Of a DNA stretch of 64,000 bases, positions 50,459 through 58,877 are shown piece after piece; the stretch's first letter is position 1; each line of letters starts with the position of its first letter. The stretch is from CALODP01 sp942492055 (GTDB lineage Bacteria > Bacteroidota > Ignavibacteria > Ignavibacteriales > Melioribacteraceae). The stretch is taken from NCBI GenBank assembly GCA_942492055.1, contig CALODP010000015.1:372001-436000 (forward strand). Direction: 5' to 3'. The position numbers and the translations under genes were made by a program. The notes under the pieces are model-generated. The model was not told where the DNA came from and ran no database searches. It worked only from the letters and a program-made list of their open reading frames with translations.

Positions 50459-51243
50459 ATAACATAGTTGATATCGGTACTTGGGAACTGGTTCTCGGCA
50501 TACTCTCATTGATCTTCCCGATCCTAATGCTTAAGTACTACAAGCTGAATCTGACGAAAGATATTATCATCTCTGTTACCCGAATGATTCTCCAGCTATT
50601 TTTGGTGGCGGCTTACCTCGAATGGATATTCGAGCACAACAACGCTCTTTTGAATTCCGCCTGGGTTTTCGTGATGATACTTGTAAGTACCGGAAGCCAG
50701 CTAAAAAGAATAGGACTTAACCGGAAACTCTTCGCTCTGGCGATATTCGTCTCTACATTAGTTACCGTGGCGATAATAGATACCTTCTTTCTCGGAGTAG
50801 TAATTAAACTGGAATATATTTTCGACGCGCGCTACTTTATCCCGATCACAGGAATGATCCTCGGGAACGCACTAAGCCATAACCTCGTCGGGCTAAACAC
50901 CTATTTCAACGAGATTACCAAACACCCCGATCTCTATTACTTCCTCCTCACAAACGGGAGCAAACAGAAAGTCGCCCTCCGCCCATACATCGGGAAAGCC
51001 CTGAAGAACGGATTAAACCCTCTCTTGGCTACAATGTCGGTAATAGGACTAATCTCACTCCCCGGAATGATGACCGGCCAGATACTCGGAGGTAGCTCCC
51101 CTGTAACTGCGATAAAATATCAAATACTCATTATGATAGCCATATTCGTAGGAAGCACCCTCTGTCTCGTCCTGACAATCCGATTAGCAAACATCAGCCT
51201 CTTTAATTGCTATAAGGGGATAAGAGGGGATATAATGAAATAA
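50455..51243 (+). CDS. fetB: ABC transporter permease, FetB/UPF0014 family
   Basis: A 262-residue membrane protein with seven or so helices (VLGILSLIFPILMLKYYKL, MILQLFLVAAYLEWIFE, ALAIFVSTLVTVAIIDTFFL). The UPF0014 core is ARYFIPITGMILGNALSHNL and SLPGMMTGQILGGSSPVTA. It is translated from the ATGA overlap with fetA. It exports iron or a related metal in E. coli. Confidence 0.8.
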   Translation: MNNIVDIGTWELVLGILSLIFPILMLKYYKLNLTKDIIISVTRMILQLFLVAAYLEWIFEHNNALLNSAWVFVMILVSTGSQLKRIGLNRKLFALAIFVSTLVTVAIIDTFFLGVVIKLEYIFDARYFIPITGMILGNALSHNLVGLNTYFNEITKHPDLYYFLLTNGSKQKVALRPYIGKALKNGLNPLLATMSVIGLISLPGMMTGQILGGSSPVTAIKYQILIMIAIFVGSTLCLVLTIRLANISLFNCYKGIRGDIMK

Positions 51244-52149
51244 GTTTTCGAGTATTATGCTTTCTGTCTCGGATCCGGTTAAAAATTCGGTAATACAACA
51301 TGCCTATGTTGCAAACCATGCTTTTGCCGGAAGCTCCGGAGGAGTGAAATGTTTGTTAGCACCAGCGGTGCGAAATGCCTGCAGCGCCTTCCGAAAACCC
51401 GGATTCTTCTCCAAACTTACATGTGGGTTATATAATTAGTTTGATGAACCAGATGGGATGCCAAAATTTCCGCTAAATTACCATATTTGCTTAAAACGGA
51501 AGATTAATCTTGGACAAATGATGATGTTCGTATTTTAATTGACAATTTCCTCCCGAATGCTATCATTTTTAATCTAGCATGGCAAAAAGATGTTCGACAG
51601 CGACCAAAAAGATTTTTGTAATGACGAAAATATAGAATATGAGGCGAAAATGCCGAAAATGTGACAAATTTGCGAAAAATATGACCGACTATGCCCGGAA
51701 AAGAACCGATTAGGCTTCGAATAGGATTATTATGAACAAAATGTGACAAAAATGAAAAAAAAATGATATTGCACCGATCAAAAGTCATTTTTTTTTCTCA
51801 TGTGTCATATTTTTTTCGTTTTTATGACATTCTTCGACAAATAGTCACTTTTTCTGCCACGTTTGTTCTATTCAAGTGCCAGTTGCTCGAATAATATTTA
51901 TTTTCCCCTTATTCCTGATTTATTTGTCCGCTTCATGCCATAAATATGAGCCGGTAATTGATTTGTGCCATTTTTTCTTTGTAAGCAAGAGATTATTGCT
52001 TGTCGGTGTTTAATTAAAAGCGTTTTCGTTTCTTCCGTGCTCGTTAGCGCCCGATTAATTCGGTTTTTGGCTCTTCCTGTAGTTTTGTGCCTTCTCATTA
52101 TTCGTTTCTCTTTTTTCGGGAAAATTTGTGTCACTTACCAGAAGCGTAT
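51244..52149. other. Gene-free AT-rich stretch with inverted repeats
   Basis: No supported gene. A perfect 12-bp inverted repeat, AAAAAAAAATGA (51755-51766) with TCATTTTTTTTT (51785-51796), is surrounded by several TGACA/TGTCA words in symmetric order (51663, 51744, 51803, 51825). A TTCGGTAAT word with flanks (51267-51296) repeats 49568-49590. The composition flips from purine-rich to pyrimidine-rich at ~51775. Confidence 0.4.
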
Positions 52150-52280
52150 CTGAATTATTTGTAGGGAAAAGGGGGAATAGAGTTTAATAAATCTCAAAAT
52201 AAGTTTTGTTGCTTGTTCAGAACGGAATTATATAGTTGAATAAGTTGAAGCAATAGTTTAACTTAATCGGGTGATTAATG
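52150..52280. repeat. Dispersed leader repeat, copy 3
   Basis: It matches 42318-42447 over its whole length (GAATTATTTGTAG, CAAAATAAGTTTTGTTGC, ACGGAATTATATAGTTGAA). It lies upstream of the restriction-endonuclease gene, which points to a shared promoter-bearing cassette leader. Confidence 0.55.
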
Positions 52281-52441
52281 ATAAATGAAGAATCTCATAG
52301 ATGATATGAGATAACTAAATTAAACAAGAAATATGAGTAATTGTTCTTATACCGCTGATTTGGTGGTATAAAAACAATGGAGTATATACAAAAGTTATGG
52401 CAAATGTTAAAAAGAGCCTGCAAACCAGAGAAAATTAGAAT

Positions 52442-53419
52442 ATGAAATCAGAATATCAAGAAAATCAAAGAACAAGAGCGGTAAAACTAATTCAAGACAA
52501 GAATCCAGTTTTTTATGACGGTGTAGGTGGAAAATTGTTTATACGTACAAAAAGAGATTTTGTTTTGACTGATTTTAATAAAAATTTCTACAAAGACATA
52601 AAAGACGAGGCAATTGAATATTTCTCAAAAAACAACGTTGCTTGGTGGGGTGGTAAAAATCCGACTGGACACGTGTTATCTTCTCAGATTGCTTGCATAA
52701 ATCATTTGTATGCAATTCGTAACGACAAAAATGCAGTACTTGGACTATTGAAAAATGTATCGGCAGATTTTATTGACGTTTTAGAAATTAAAACAGACAA
52801 ATATTTGAGTGCATTTATCCAATTCGAGTCAGTAAGTGACAATGACTACCTAAATGAAGGACAATCAACACGTGGAAGCAATTGTACTTCGGTTGACGCC
52901 CTGATTTACGCAAAACATAGAGATGGAACAAATTGGCTCATTCCGATAGAATGGAAATTTACTGAGTTTTATGAAAACTTGGATAAAGCAAAAGAAGGTT
53001 GTAAAGCAAATCATGAGAAATGCAAGGGCAAAGTAAGACAAGAACGCTATACTGACTTGATTAATAACTCAAACCAGTTGATTAGTGAGAAACATTACTG
53101 TTACTACTTTGAGCCATTTTACCAATTAATGCGACAGACATTGTGGGCAGAACAAATGGTTGTGAATAGAGAAAAAGAGACCATCAAAGCTGACAATTAT
53201 TTGCATATACACGTTATTCCGTCAGACAATGCTGATTTACTTGAAAAGAAATATAAGTGTAGCGGAGAAAATATGAAATCGACTTGGACAAGTCATTTGA
53301 TAGACAAAGACAAATATGTCATTATTTCTCCCAAAGACTTTTTATCTAACTTAGATTCAGCAAAATATAAAGACTTGATTTCGTATTTAAATGAAAGATA
53401 CTGGAATGGAAATCAATAA
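52442..53419 (+). CDS. PGN_0703-family putative restriction endonuclease
   Basis: A 325-residue protein. WWGGKNPTGHVLSSQIACIN near residue 67 matches the family's conserved SSQ..C.N block. The PD-(D/E)XK core is TRGSNCTSVDALIYAKH followed by LIPIEWKFTEFY (E-x-K near residue 180). No methylase gene is beside it, as is usual for this family. It is preceded by a leader repeat and followed by an attC-like inverted repeat, consistent with mobile defence cargo. Confidence 0.75.
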   Translation: MKSEYQENQRTRAVKLIQDKNPVFYDGVGGKLFIRTKRDFVLTDFNKNFYKDIKDEAIEYFSKNNVAWWGGKNPTGHVLSSQIACINHLYAIRNDKNAVLGLLKNVSADFIDVLEIKTDKYLSAFIQFESVSDNDYLNEGQSTRGSNCTSVDALIYAKHRDGTNWLIPIEWKFTEFYENLDKAKEGCKANHEKCKGKVRQERYTDLINNSNQLISEKHYCYYFEPFYQLMRQTLWAEQMVVNREKETIKADNYLHIHVIPSDNADLLEKKYKCSGENMKSTWTSHLIDKDKYVIISPKDFLSNLDSAKYKDLISYLNERYWNGNQ

Positions 53420-53423
53420 AACA

Positions 53424-53560
53424 CTTGCCATAACATTTTGTATAGTGCATAGGGCGGTTATGCTGTGTTTGAAACATTTGCGTTTTCTTCACCCCCGCCG
53501 AAGCGGTTTGACAGGAAAGTGCTTTCTAATGCCCTACGCACCATACAATTTACCGGTAGG
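53424..53560. repeat. attC-like imperfect palindrome
   Basis: TTGTATAGTGCATAGGGC (53438-53455) and GCCCTACGCACCATACAA (53531-53548) form an 18-bp inverted repeat with two mismatches. GCCATAACA precedes it and GGTTATGC lies within. The size and shape fit an integron attC site, but the R' consensus is not clear. A related GCCATACAACA...TATTGCAT sequence begins at 54192 after the next gene. Confidence 0.4.
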
Positions 53561-53582
53561 GCATTTATAAAAAAGAGATAGA

Positions 53583-54189
53583 ATGAAAAAAGCGATTTTG
53601 ATGGGATTAGTATTGGTTCTTGTTGTTCTTAGCACAATCCAGTGTGCGAGAATACAACAAAATAGGAGTAGAGCTATAGAACTAAATGAAAAAGCTATAG
53701 AGTTTGCTCAACTTGGTGAAGAAGAGAAAGCTCTGGAGTTTTACGACAAGGCAATTAATGCAGATGAAACATATTATCTGCCTCACGCTAATAAAGTTCA
53801 AATAAATCTATTTATCTCGAAAAGAATACGAAAAAGCATTGGAGGAGAGTGAGCAAGTCGTGATGAAAGAGGCTGATTTGGCAGAAGGATGGTTTATTAC
53901 AGGCTTGTTGCATGACTATCTGGGAAACTCTTCAAAAGCACACTCATGTTACATTAAAAGTGTTGAGATTTTTGATCGAAGGATAATCAATCCGGATAAA
54001 CATGAACAAATTGAAGCAAATAAATTGAATAGAGCAATCTCATTAATATTTATTGTCGATCGAGAAAAAGAAGGGAGAGCTGAGCTTGAAAGATTAAAAA
54101 ACTCAGTAAAATTGAACAGTATTATGTTAGATGATCTATTGCATGAGAGTAAAGAAGAATTGATGTATACTCTAATTGGAGTTGAATAA
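53583..54189 (+). pseudogene. Frameshifted TPR lipoprotein
   Basis: The first frame (53583-53852) encodes a lipoprotein signal (VLVVLSTIQCAR, Cys 21) and a TPR unit (AIEFAQLGEEEKALEFYDKA). It then runs out of phase after NKVQINL near 53810. The correct TPR continuation, IYLSRKEYEKALEESEQVVM, is in another frame from ~53807 and continues to 54189 (ADLAEGWFITGLLHDYLGNS). A single-base indel near 53805-53810 explains this. It may be a true pseudogene or a sequencing error. Confidence 0.6.
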
Positions 54190-54384
54190 AAATGCCATAC
54201 AACAATGGCTATATTGCATTTCCGTCCTACTGGACAAAAGCGGAGTCGAAGTAAGCTACTAATAGGAAGTTAATGTTCTCAGTTAAACTTGTTGTTAGCA
54301 ATACCTTTGTCCGGCGTACAAACACAATTCTTGTCTTTGTCCTACATTTTTCTAAATTGCGTAAAAGATTTTTCCGAGGGGTAA

Positions 54385-55296
54385 ATGTCCGACATTATTC
54401 ACGAAACTATTGGGATTTCCGCAGAGCTTCAGGTACAATTGCTTGTTTCGTTCTTAATTATTCTTGTAGTTTGGATTCTCCGCCGATTGACTATCCGTTT
54501 TCTTGTGGACAAAATAGAAGACTACAAAGAGCGGTATCGATGGTCGAAAATAGTAAAGAATGCTTCCATATTTCTAATCGCAATATTTCTTTCGAGGGTA
54601 TGGTTCGGAATGTTCGAGTCGGTCGGAACATTTCTCGGTTTGTTATCAGCCGGTCTGGCAATTGCTTTCAAAGATCTTTTGGTAAATATGGGTGGTTGGC
54701 TCTTTATACTAACCAGAAAACCCCTCAAGGTAGGGGATCGCATTCAAATAGATTCTCTGATCGGGGATGTAATTGATATCCGGCTATTCCAGTTTTCAAT
54801 TATCGAGGTGGGTAATTGGGTTGATGCCGATCAAAGCACCGGAAGGATTGTCCATGTTCCGAACGGATTGGTCTTTTCCAAATGGCAGGCAAATTATAAC
54901 GAAGGCTTTGAATATATCTGGAATGAAATTCCGGTACTTCTAACCTTCGAAAGCAATTGGCGTAAGGGGAAAGAGATTTTGCTGAACTCGGTAGAGCTTC
55001 ATTCCGAGCAGATAACTTCCGATGTGGAAAAGCAGATAAAAGAAGCCTCGAAGAAATTTATGATACACTACAGCAAATTAACTCCGATAGTATATACATC
55101 TGTAAGAGACTGTGGGGTGTTGCTTACTATCCGTTACATTTGTCATATTAAGAAAAGAAGGGGAAGTGAGCAACTTATCTGGGAAGAAATACTCGATCGT
55201 TTCGCCGAAAATAATGATATCGATTTCGCCTATCCTACCGTGAGGTATTACAATAATATATCGGAAGGAAAAGAAGGAGCAAGAGCGAGCGATTAG
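54385..55296 (+). CDS. MscS-family mechanosensitive channel
   Basis: A 303-residue protein with two or three helices (VQLLVSFLIILVVWILRR, NASIFLIAIFLSRVWFGMF), then the pore helix and beta domain (TFLGLLSAGLAIAFKDLLVN, ILTRKPLKVGDRIQI, IVHVPNGLVFSK). It releases solutes on hypo-osmotic shock. GAGGGG precedes the ATG. A longer frame at 54273-54776 is a shadow. Confidence 0.9.
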   Translation: MSDIIHETIGISAELQVQLLVSFLIILVVWILRRLTIRFLVDKIEDYKERYRWSKIVKNASIFLIAIFLSRVWFGMFESVGTFLGLLSAGLAIAFKDLLVNMGGWLFILTRKPLKVGDRIQIDSLIGDVIDIRLFQFSIIEVGNWVDADQSTGRIVHVPNGLVFSKWQANYNEGFEYIWNEIPVLLTFESNWRKGKEILLNSVELHSEQITSDVEKQIKEASKKFMIHYSKLTPIVYTSVRDCGVLLTIRYICHIKKRRGSEQLIWEEILDRFAENNDIDFAYPTVRYYNNISEGKEGARASD

Positions 55297-55731
55297 AGAA
55301 TTGTACGGATAATTATTCTTAATGGTATGTATTTACTCATATTTCCCAATTGATTTTTGTTAAAGTCATTTTATTGTTTTTGAGAAAATTAAATTAATAA
55401 GGAATAACATGAGAAAAACCTAATTAAATACAGTGTTTGATGCATGTAGTCTCAGCAAATAATAGAAAATAAGCCTCTCAGAAATTTTTCCAAAATAATT
55501 CCCATTTATATTGCGCAATACTTCACAGTTACCTAATTTTCTTCTGTCAAATTAAATTTTATTCAAATTTTTGAGTGAGGTTTTGGCGGGATTTGCTCGA
55601 AACATCTTAAAATCTTATAATTCTTTATTATTAGACTATCATAAGAACAAATACCAAAAGCCGATGAGATCGCTCGAAAATAAAACAACAACAACAGTTC
55701 AAAAAATCATTTTTTTGTTTGAGGTTTAAAG
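55297..55731. other. Intergenic region with gdhA upstream sequence
   Basis: 435 AT-rich bases with no supported gene. It must hold the gdhA promoter; I cannot single it out. A GAGG site (55717-55726 area) lies before ATG 55732. Confidence 0.4.
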
Positions 55732-57018
55732 ATGGCTAGTAAAGAATTTAACGCGTTTGAAATGGCGCAAGCTCAGTTCGACAGAGTAGCCGATATTCTC
55801 GGTTTGGATCAAGGGACAAGAGAAATTCTACGCAATCCTCTGAGAGAATATCAATTCAGCATTCCTGTAAAAATGGATGATGGTTCCACACAAGTATTTC
55901 GTGGATTCCGTGTTCAGCATAATGATGCTCGTGGCCCGGGTAAAGGTGGTATCAGATTCCATCCTCAAGAAACTATAGATACCGTAAGAGCGCTTGCAAC
56001 ATGGATGACATGGAAGTGCGCGGTAGTTGACATTCCATTAGGTGGTGGTAAAGGGGGAGTAATTTGTGATCCTCATAATCTAAGTATGAAAGAACAAGAA
56101 CAAATTTGTCGCGGTTGGGTTCGCCAGATGGCAAAAAACGTTGGCCCGATAAACGACGTTCCTGCTCCTGACGTTATGACTAACGCTCAGCACATGCTTT
56201 GGATGCTTGATGAATTCGAAACAATCCAAGGTGCAAAATATCCTGGTTTCATTACAGGTAAACCTGTAGGAATGGGTGGTTCTTTAGGTAGAACAGAAGC
56301 TACAGGATATGGTGTTATTTATACATTAAGAGAAGCATTAAAAGAGAAAGATATAAAACCTGAAGATACATGCGCAAGCGTTCAGGGCTTCGGAAATGTT
56401 GCTCAGTACGCAATCAGATTATATACCCAACTCGGCGGAAAGGTTATTTGCGTATCTTCATGGGATCAGGGAGATCAAACTTCTTACGCTTTCAAACGTA
56501 ACGAAGGTGTTGACGTTGATCAGTTATTGAGCATCACAGACAAATTCGGTGGTATCAATAAAGAAAAAGCCAAAGAATTAGGTTATGAAATCCTACCTGG
56601 CGACGAATGGATTGAGCAAGATGTAGATATCTTGATTCCTGCCGCTTTGGAAAACCAAGTTAATGGCAAGAGTGCTTCGAAAATCAAAGACAGAGTTAAA
56701 ATAATTGCCGAAGGAGCTAATGGTCCTACTACTCCGGAAGCTGACGAAATCTTGAAAGAGAAAGGTATCTGGGTTATTCCTGATTTCTTGGCAAACGCAG
56801 GTGGTGTTACATGTAGCTATTTCGAACAAGTTCAGTGTAACATGAACTATTTCTGGGAAAAAGACGAAGTTCTCGGCAAATTGGATCTGAAGATGACTTC
56901 AGCTTACTTGGCCGTTAGCGAATTGGCTCGTAAGAAAGGTCTTTATATGAGAGATGCTGCTTACGTAATCGCTATCCAGAGAGTTGCTCAGGCTTGTAAA
57001 GACAGAGGCTGGGTTTAA
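55732..57018 (+). CDS. gdhA: Glutamate dehydrogenase
   Basis: A 428-residue enzyme of the hexameric GDH family. Substrate-domain motifs include GFRVQHNDARGPGKGGIRFH, LATWMTWKCAVVDIPLGGGK (catalytic-region Lys) and APDVMTNAQHMLWMLDEF. The Rossmann motif GFGNVAQYA binds NAD(P), and IPAALENQVN and DFLANAGGVTCSYFE follow. It interconverts 2-oxoglutarate plus ammonia and glutamate. A strong terminator follows, so it is monocistronic. Confidence 0.97.
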   Translation: MASKEFNAFEMAQAQFDRVADILGLDQGTREILRNPLREYQFSIPVKMDDGSTQVFRGFRVQHNDARGPGKGGIRFHPQETIDTVRALATWMTWKCAVVDIPLGGGKGGVICDPHNLSMKEQEQICRGWVRQMAKNVGPINDVPAPDVMTNAQHMLWMLDEFETIQGAKYPGFITGKPVGMGGSLGRTEATGYGVIYTLREALKEKDIKPEDTCASVQGFGNVAQYAIRLYTQLGGKVICVSSWDQGDQTSYAFKRNEGVDVDQLLSITDKFGGINKEKAKELGYEILPGDEWIEQDVDILIPAALENQVNGKSASKIKDRVKIIAEGANGPTTPEADEILKEKGIWVIPDFLANAGGVTCSYFEQVQCNMNYFWEKDEVLGKLDLKMTSAYLAVSELARKKGLYMRDAAYVIAIQRVAQACKDRGWV

Positions 57019-57050
57019 TAGATAAAGAAAAATCTATTTTCAGATATATT

Positions 57051-57086
57051 AAAGGATTCCTTCGTAAGGGGGAATCCTTTTTTTTT
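57051..57086 (+). terminator. Intrinsic terminator of gdhA
   Basis: AAAGGATTCC (57051-57060) and GGAATCCTTT (57071-57080) form a perfect 10-bp stem followed by a run of Ts to 57086. Confidence 0.9.
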
Positions 57087-57125
57087 GAGTGAACAGATTG
57101 CTGAAATTTTTTGTTATATTCAATT

Positions 57126-58877
57126 ATGGCTAATGAAAAATTAAATAACGTTCATAACAATTTTCCTCAGTTCGATAGAGAGTTTTTCACTTCCACGAAG
57201 GAGTTTACCACAATAGGAAAAGGACTTCTCGGTGGAAAGGCTTCCGGTTTGGCTCTTATCCGGAATATTCTCAAGGAAAAAATCTCTCATGAGGAATTCC
57301 CTGAGATTGCTCTTTCAATTCCCAGAATGACGGTTATGAAAACGGGTGTTTTCGATAGCTTTATGGAGAGGAATAATCTTTGGCCGATCGCTTTGTCGAA
57401 TGATTCCGATATCAGAAAAGTTTATGAATTTCAGAAAGCTTCTCTCCCGGCCGAATACGTGGGAGACTTACGCGGACTTATAGAAAAAGTGAATTCTCCA
57501 CTTGCTATTCGTTCCTCCAGCAAGCTCGAAGATGATAAAGAGGAACCATTCGCCGGAATATATGCCACCAAAATGATACCGAATAACCAACCAAGCGCGG
57601 ATGACAGATTCAAAAAGTTAACCGAGGCCATCAAATATATTTACGCTTCCACCTTTTTCAAAGGGGCGAGGGATTATATCGGAGCGACAAATCATTCACC
57701 CCGTGAAGAAAAGATGGGGGTTATTATTCAGGAGGTTTTGGGTTCAAAGAGAACAAAGCGGTTTTATCCCATTATTTCCGGAGTAGGGAAATCATACAAT
57801 TTCTACGCTAGCGGAAGAGCAAAGCCGGAGGATGGAGTAATAAGCCTTGCTCTGGGGTTGGGGAAAACCATTGTAGACGGTGGAATTGCCTGGAGTTATT
57901 CACCGAAATTTCCCAAAATCGGTCCCCCCTTTTCAAGCCCGTCGGATATGGCGAAAAACACACAGACCTCATATTGGGGAATAAATATGGGGCGTATTGA
58001 AAATTATAATCCTCTGATTGAGGATGAATATCTGATAAATTTGAATTTGCAAGATGCCGAGTACGACGGTGTGTTGAAAAATATAGCCTCAACACTATCG
58101 GAACGAGACGGACGAATAGTGATGGGGGTAGGGGCAGACGGAGCGAGAATTATCAATTTTGCTCCTCTGCTAAAGCTGAATGAATTTCGGTTTAACGATA
58201 TTGTAAAACGCCTGTTGGATGTTTGTAAAGAGGAGTTGAATAATCCGGTAGAAATAGAGTTTGCCATGGATTATGATATGGAAAGGAAGAAACACAGACT
58301 CGGTTTTCTTCAAGTTCGAGCTATGAATATTAGCTCGGAAGAAGTAAATGTTGAGGAAGAACAATTAGCCTCCGATAAGGCTATTGTTGCCTCAAGAAAT
58401 GTATTAGGAAACGGGGTATTGAAGGATATTGAAGATATTGTTTTTGTAAAGCCGGATAGTTTCGAGACAAAGAATTCCAAAAGAATTGCTTTGGAAATAG
58501 AGGCTATGAATCGTGCGTTTCATTCGGAAAAGAAAAAGTATCTTTTAATTGGTTTCGGACGATGGGGGAGCTCTGATCCTTGGTTGGGTATTCCGGTTGA
58601 CTGGAGCCAGATATCTTCGGCAAAAGTAATTGTCGAAGCAACCTTGCCGGGGATAAATGTTGATATGAGTCAGGGTTCACATTTTTTTCATAATCTAACC
58701 GCGTTCAAAGTAGCGTATTTTTCCGTTAGACACGACGGAGATTTTTCAATAAATTGGGATTGGCTAAATATGCAGGAAGTTATTCTTGAAACAGAAAATG
58801 TAAAAAGAATTAAGCTGGTAAATCCACTGGAAATAAAGGTAGACGGTAGAACAGGAAAGGGAGTTATTTTAATATGA
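57126..58877 (+). CDS. PEP/pyruvate-binding-domain protein (PPDK_N-like, 583 aa)
   Basis: ATG 57126 is preferred over TTG 57111. The protein carries the PPDK N-terminal ATP-grasp-like fold: GKGLLGGKASGLALIRNIL near residue 30, RSSSKLEDDKEEPFAGIYAT near 130, and GFGRWGSSDPWLGIPVDWSQ near 475. It lacks the swivelling His domain and PEP-binding barrel of PEP synthase, so it is not a complete PEP synthase. It is coupled to the next gene by ATGA. The substrate is unknown. Confidence 0.75.
   Translation: MANEKLNNVHNNFPQFDREFFTSTKEFTTIGKGLLGGKASGLALIRNILKEKISHEEFPEIALSIPRMTVMKTGVFDSFMERNNLWPIALSNDSDIRKVYEFQKASLPAEYVGDLRGLIEKVNSPLAIRSSSKLEDDKEEPFAGIYATKMIPNNQPSADDRFKKLTEAIKYIYASTFFKGARDYIGATNHSPREEKMGVIIQEVLGSKRTKRFYPIISGVGKSYNFYASGRAKPEDGVISLALGLGKTIVDGGIAWSYSPKFPKIGPPFSSPSDMAKNTQTSYWGINMGRIENYNPLIEDEYLINLNLQDAEYDGVLKNIASTLSERDGRIVMGVGADGARIINFAPLLKLNEFRFNDIVKRLLDVCKEELNNPVEIEFAMDYDMERKKHRLGFLQVRAMNISSEEVNVEEEQLASDKAIVASRNVLGNGVLKDIEDIVFVKPDSFETKNSKRIALEIEAMNRAFHSEKKKYLLIGFGRWGSSDPWLGIPVDWSQISSAKVIVEATLPGINVDMSQGSHFFHNLTAFKVAYFSVRHDGDFSINWDWLNMQEVILETENVKRIKLVNPLEIKVDGRTGKGVILI

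Noticed and set aside
54273..54776. 167-codon frame overlapping the MscS gene
   Set aside because: It is Arg/Ser/Phe-rich and out of frame with the clear MscS protein.
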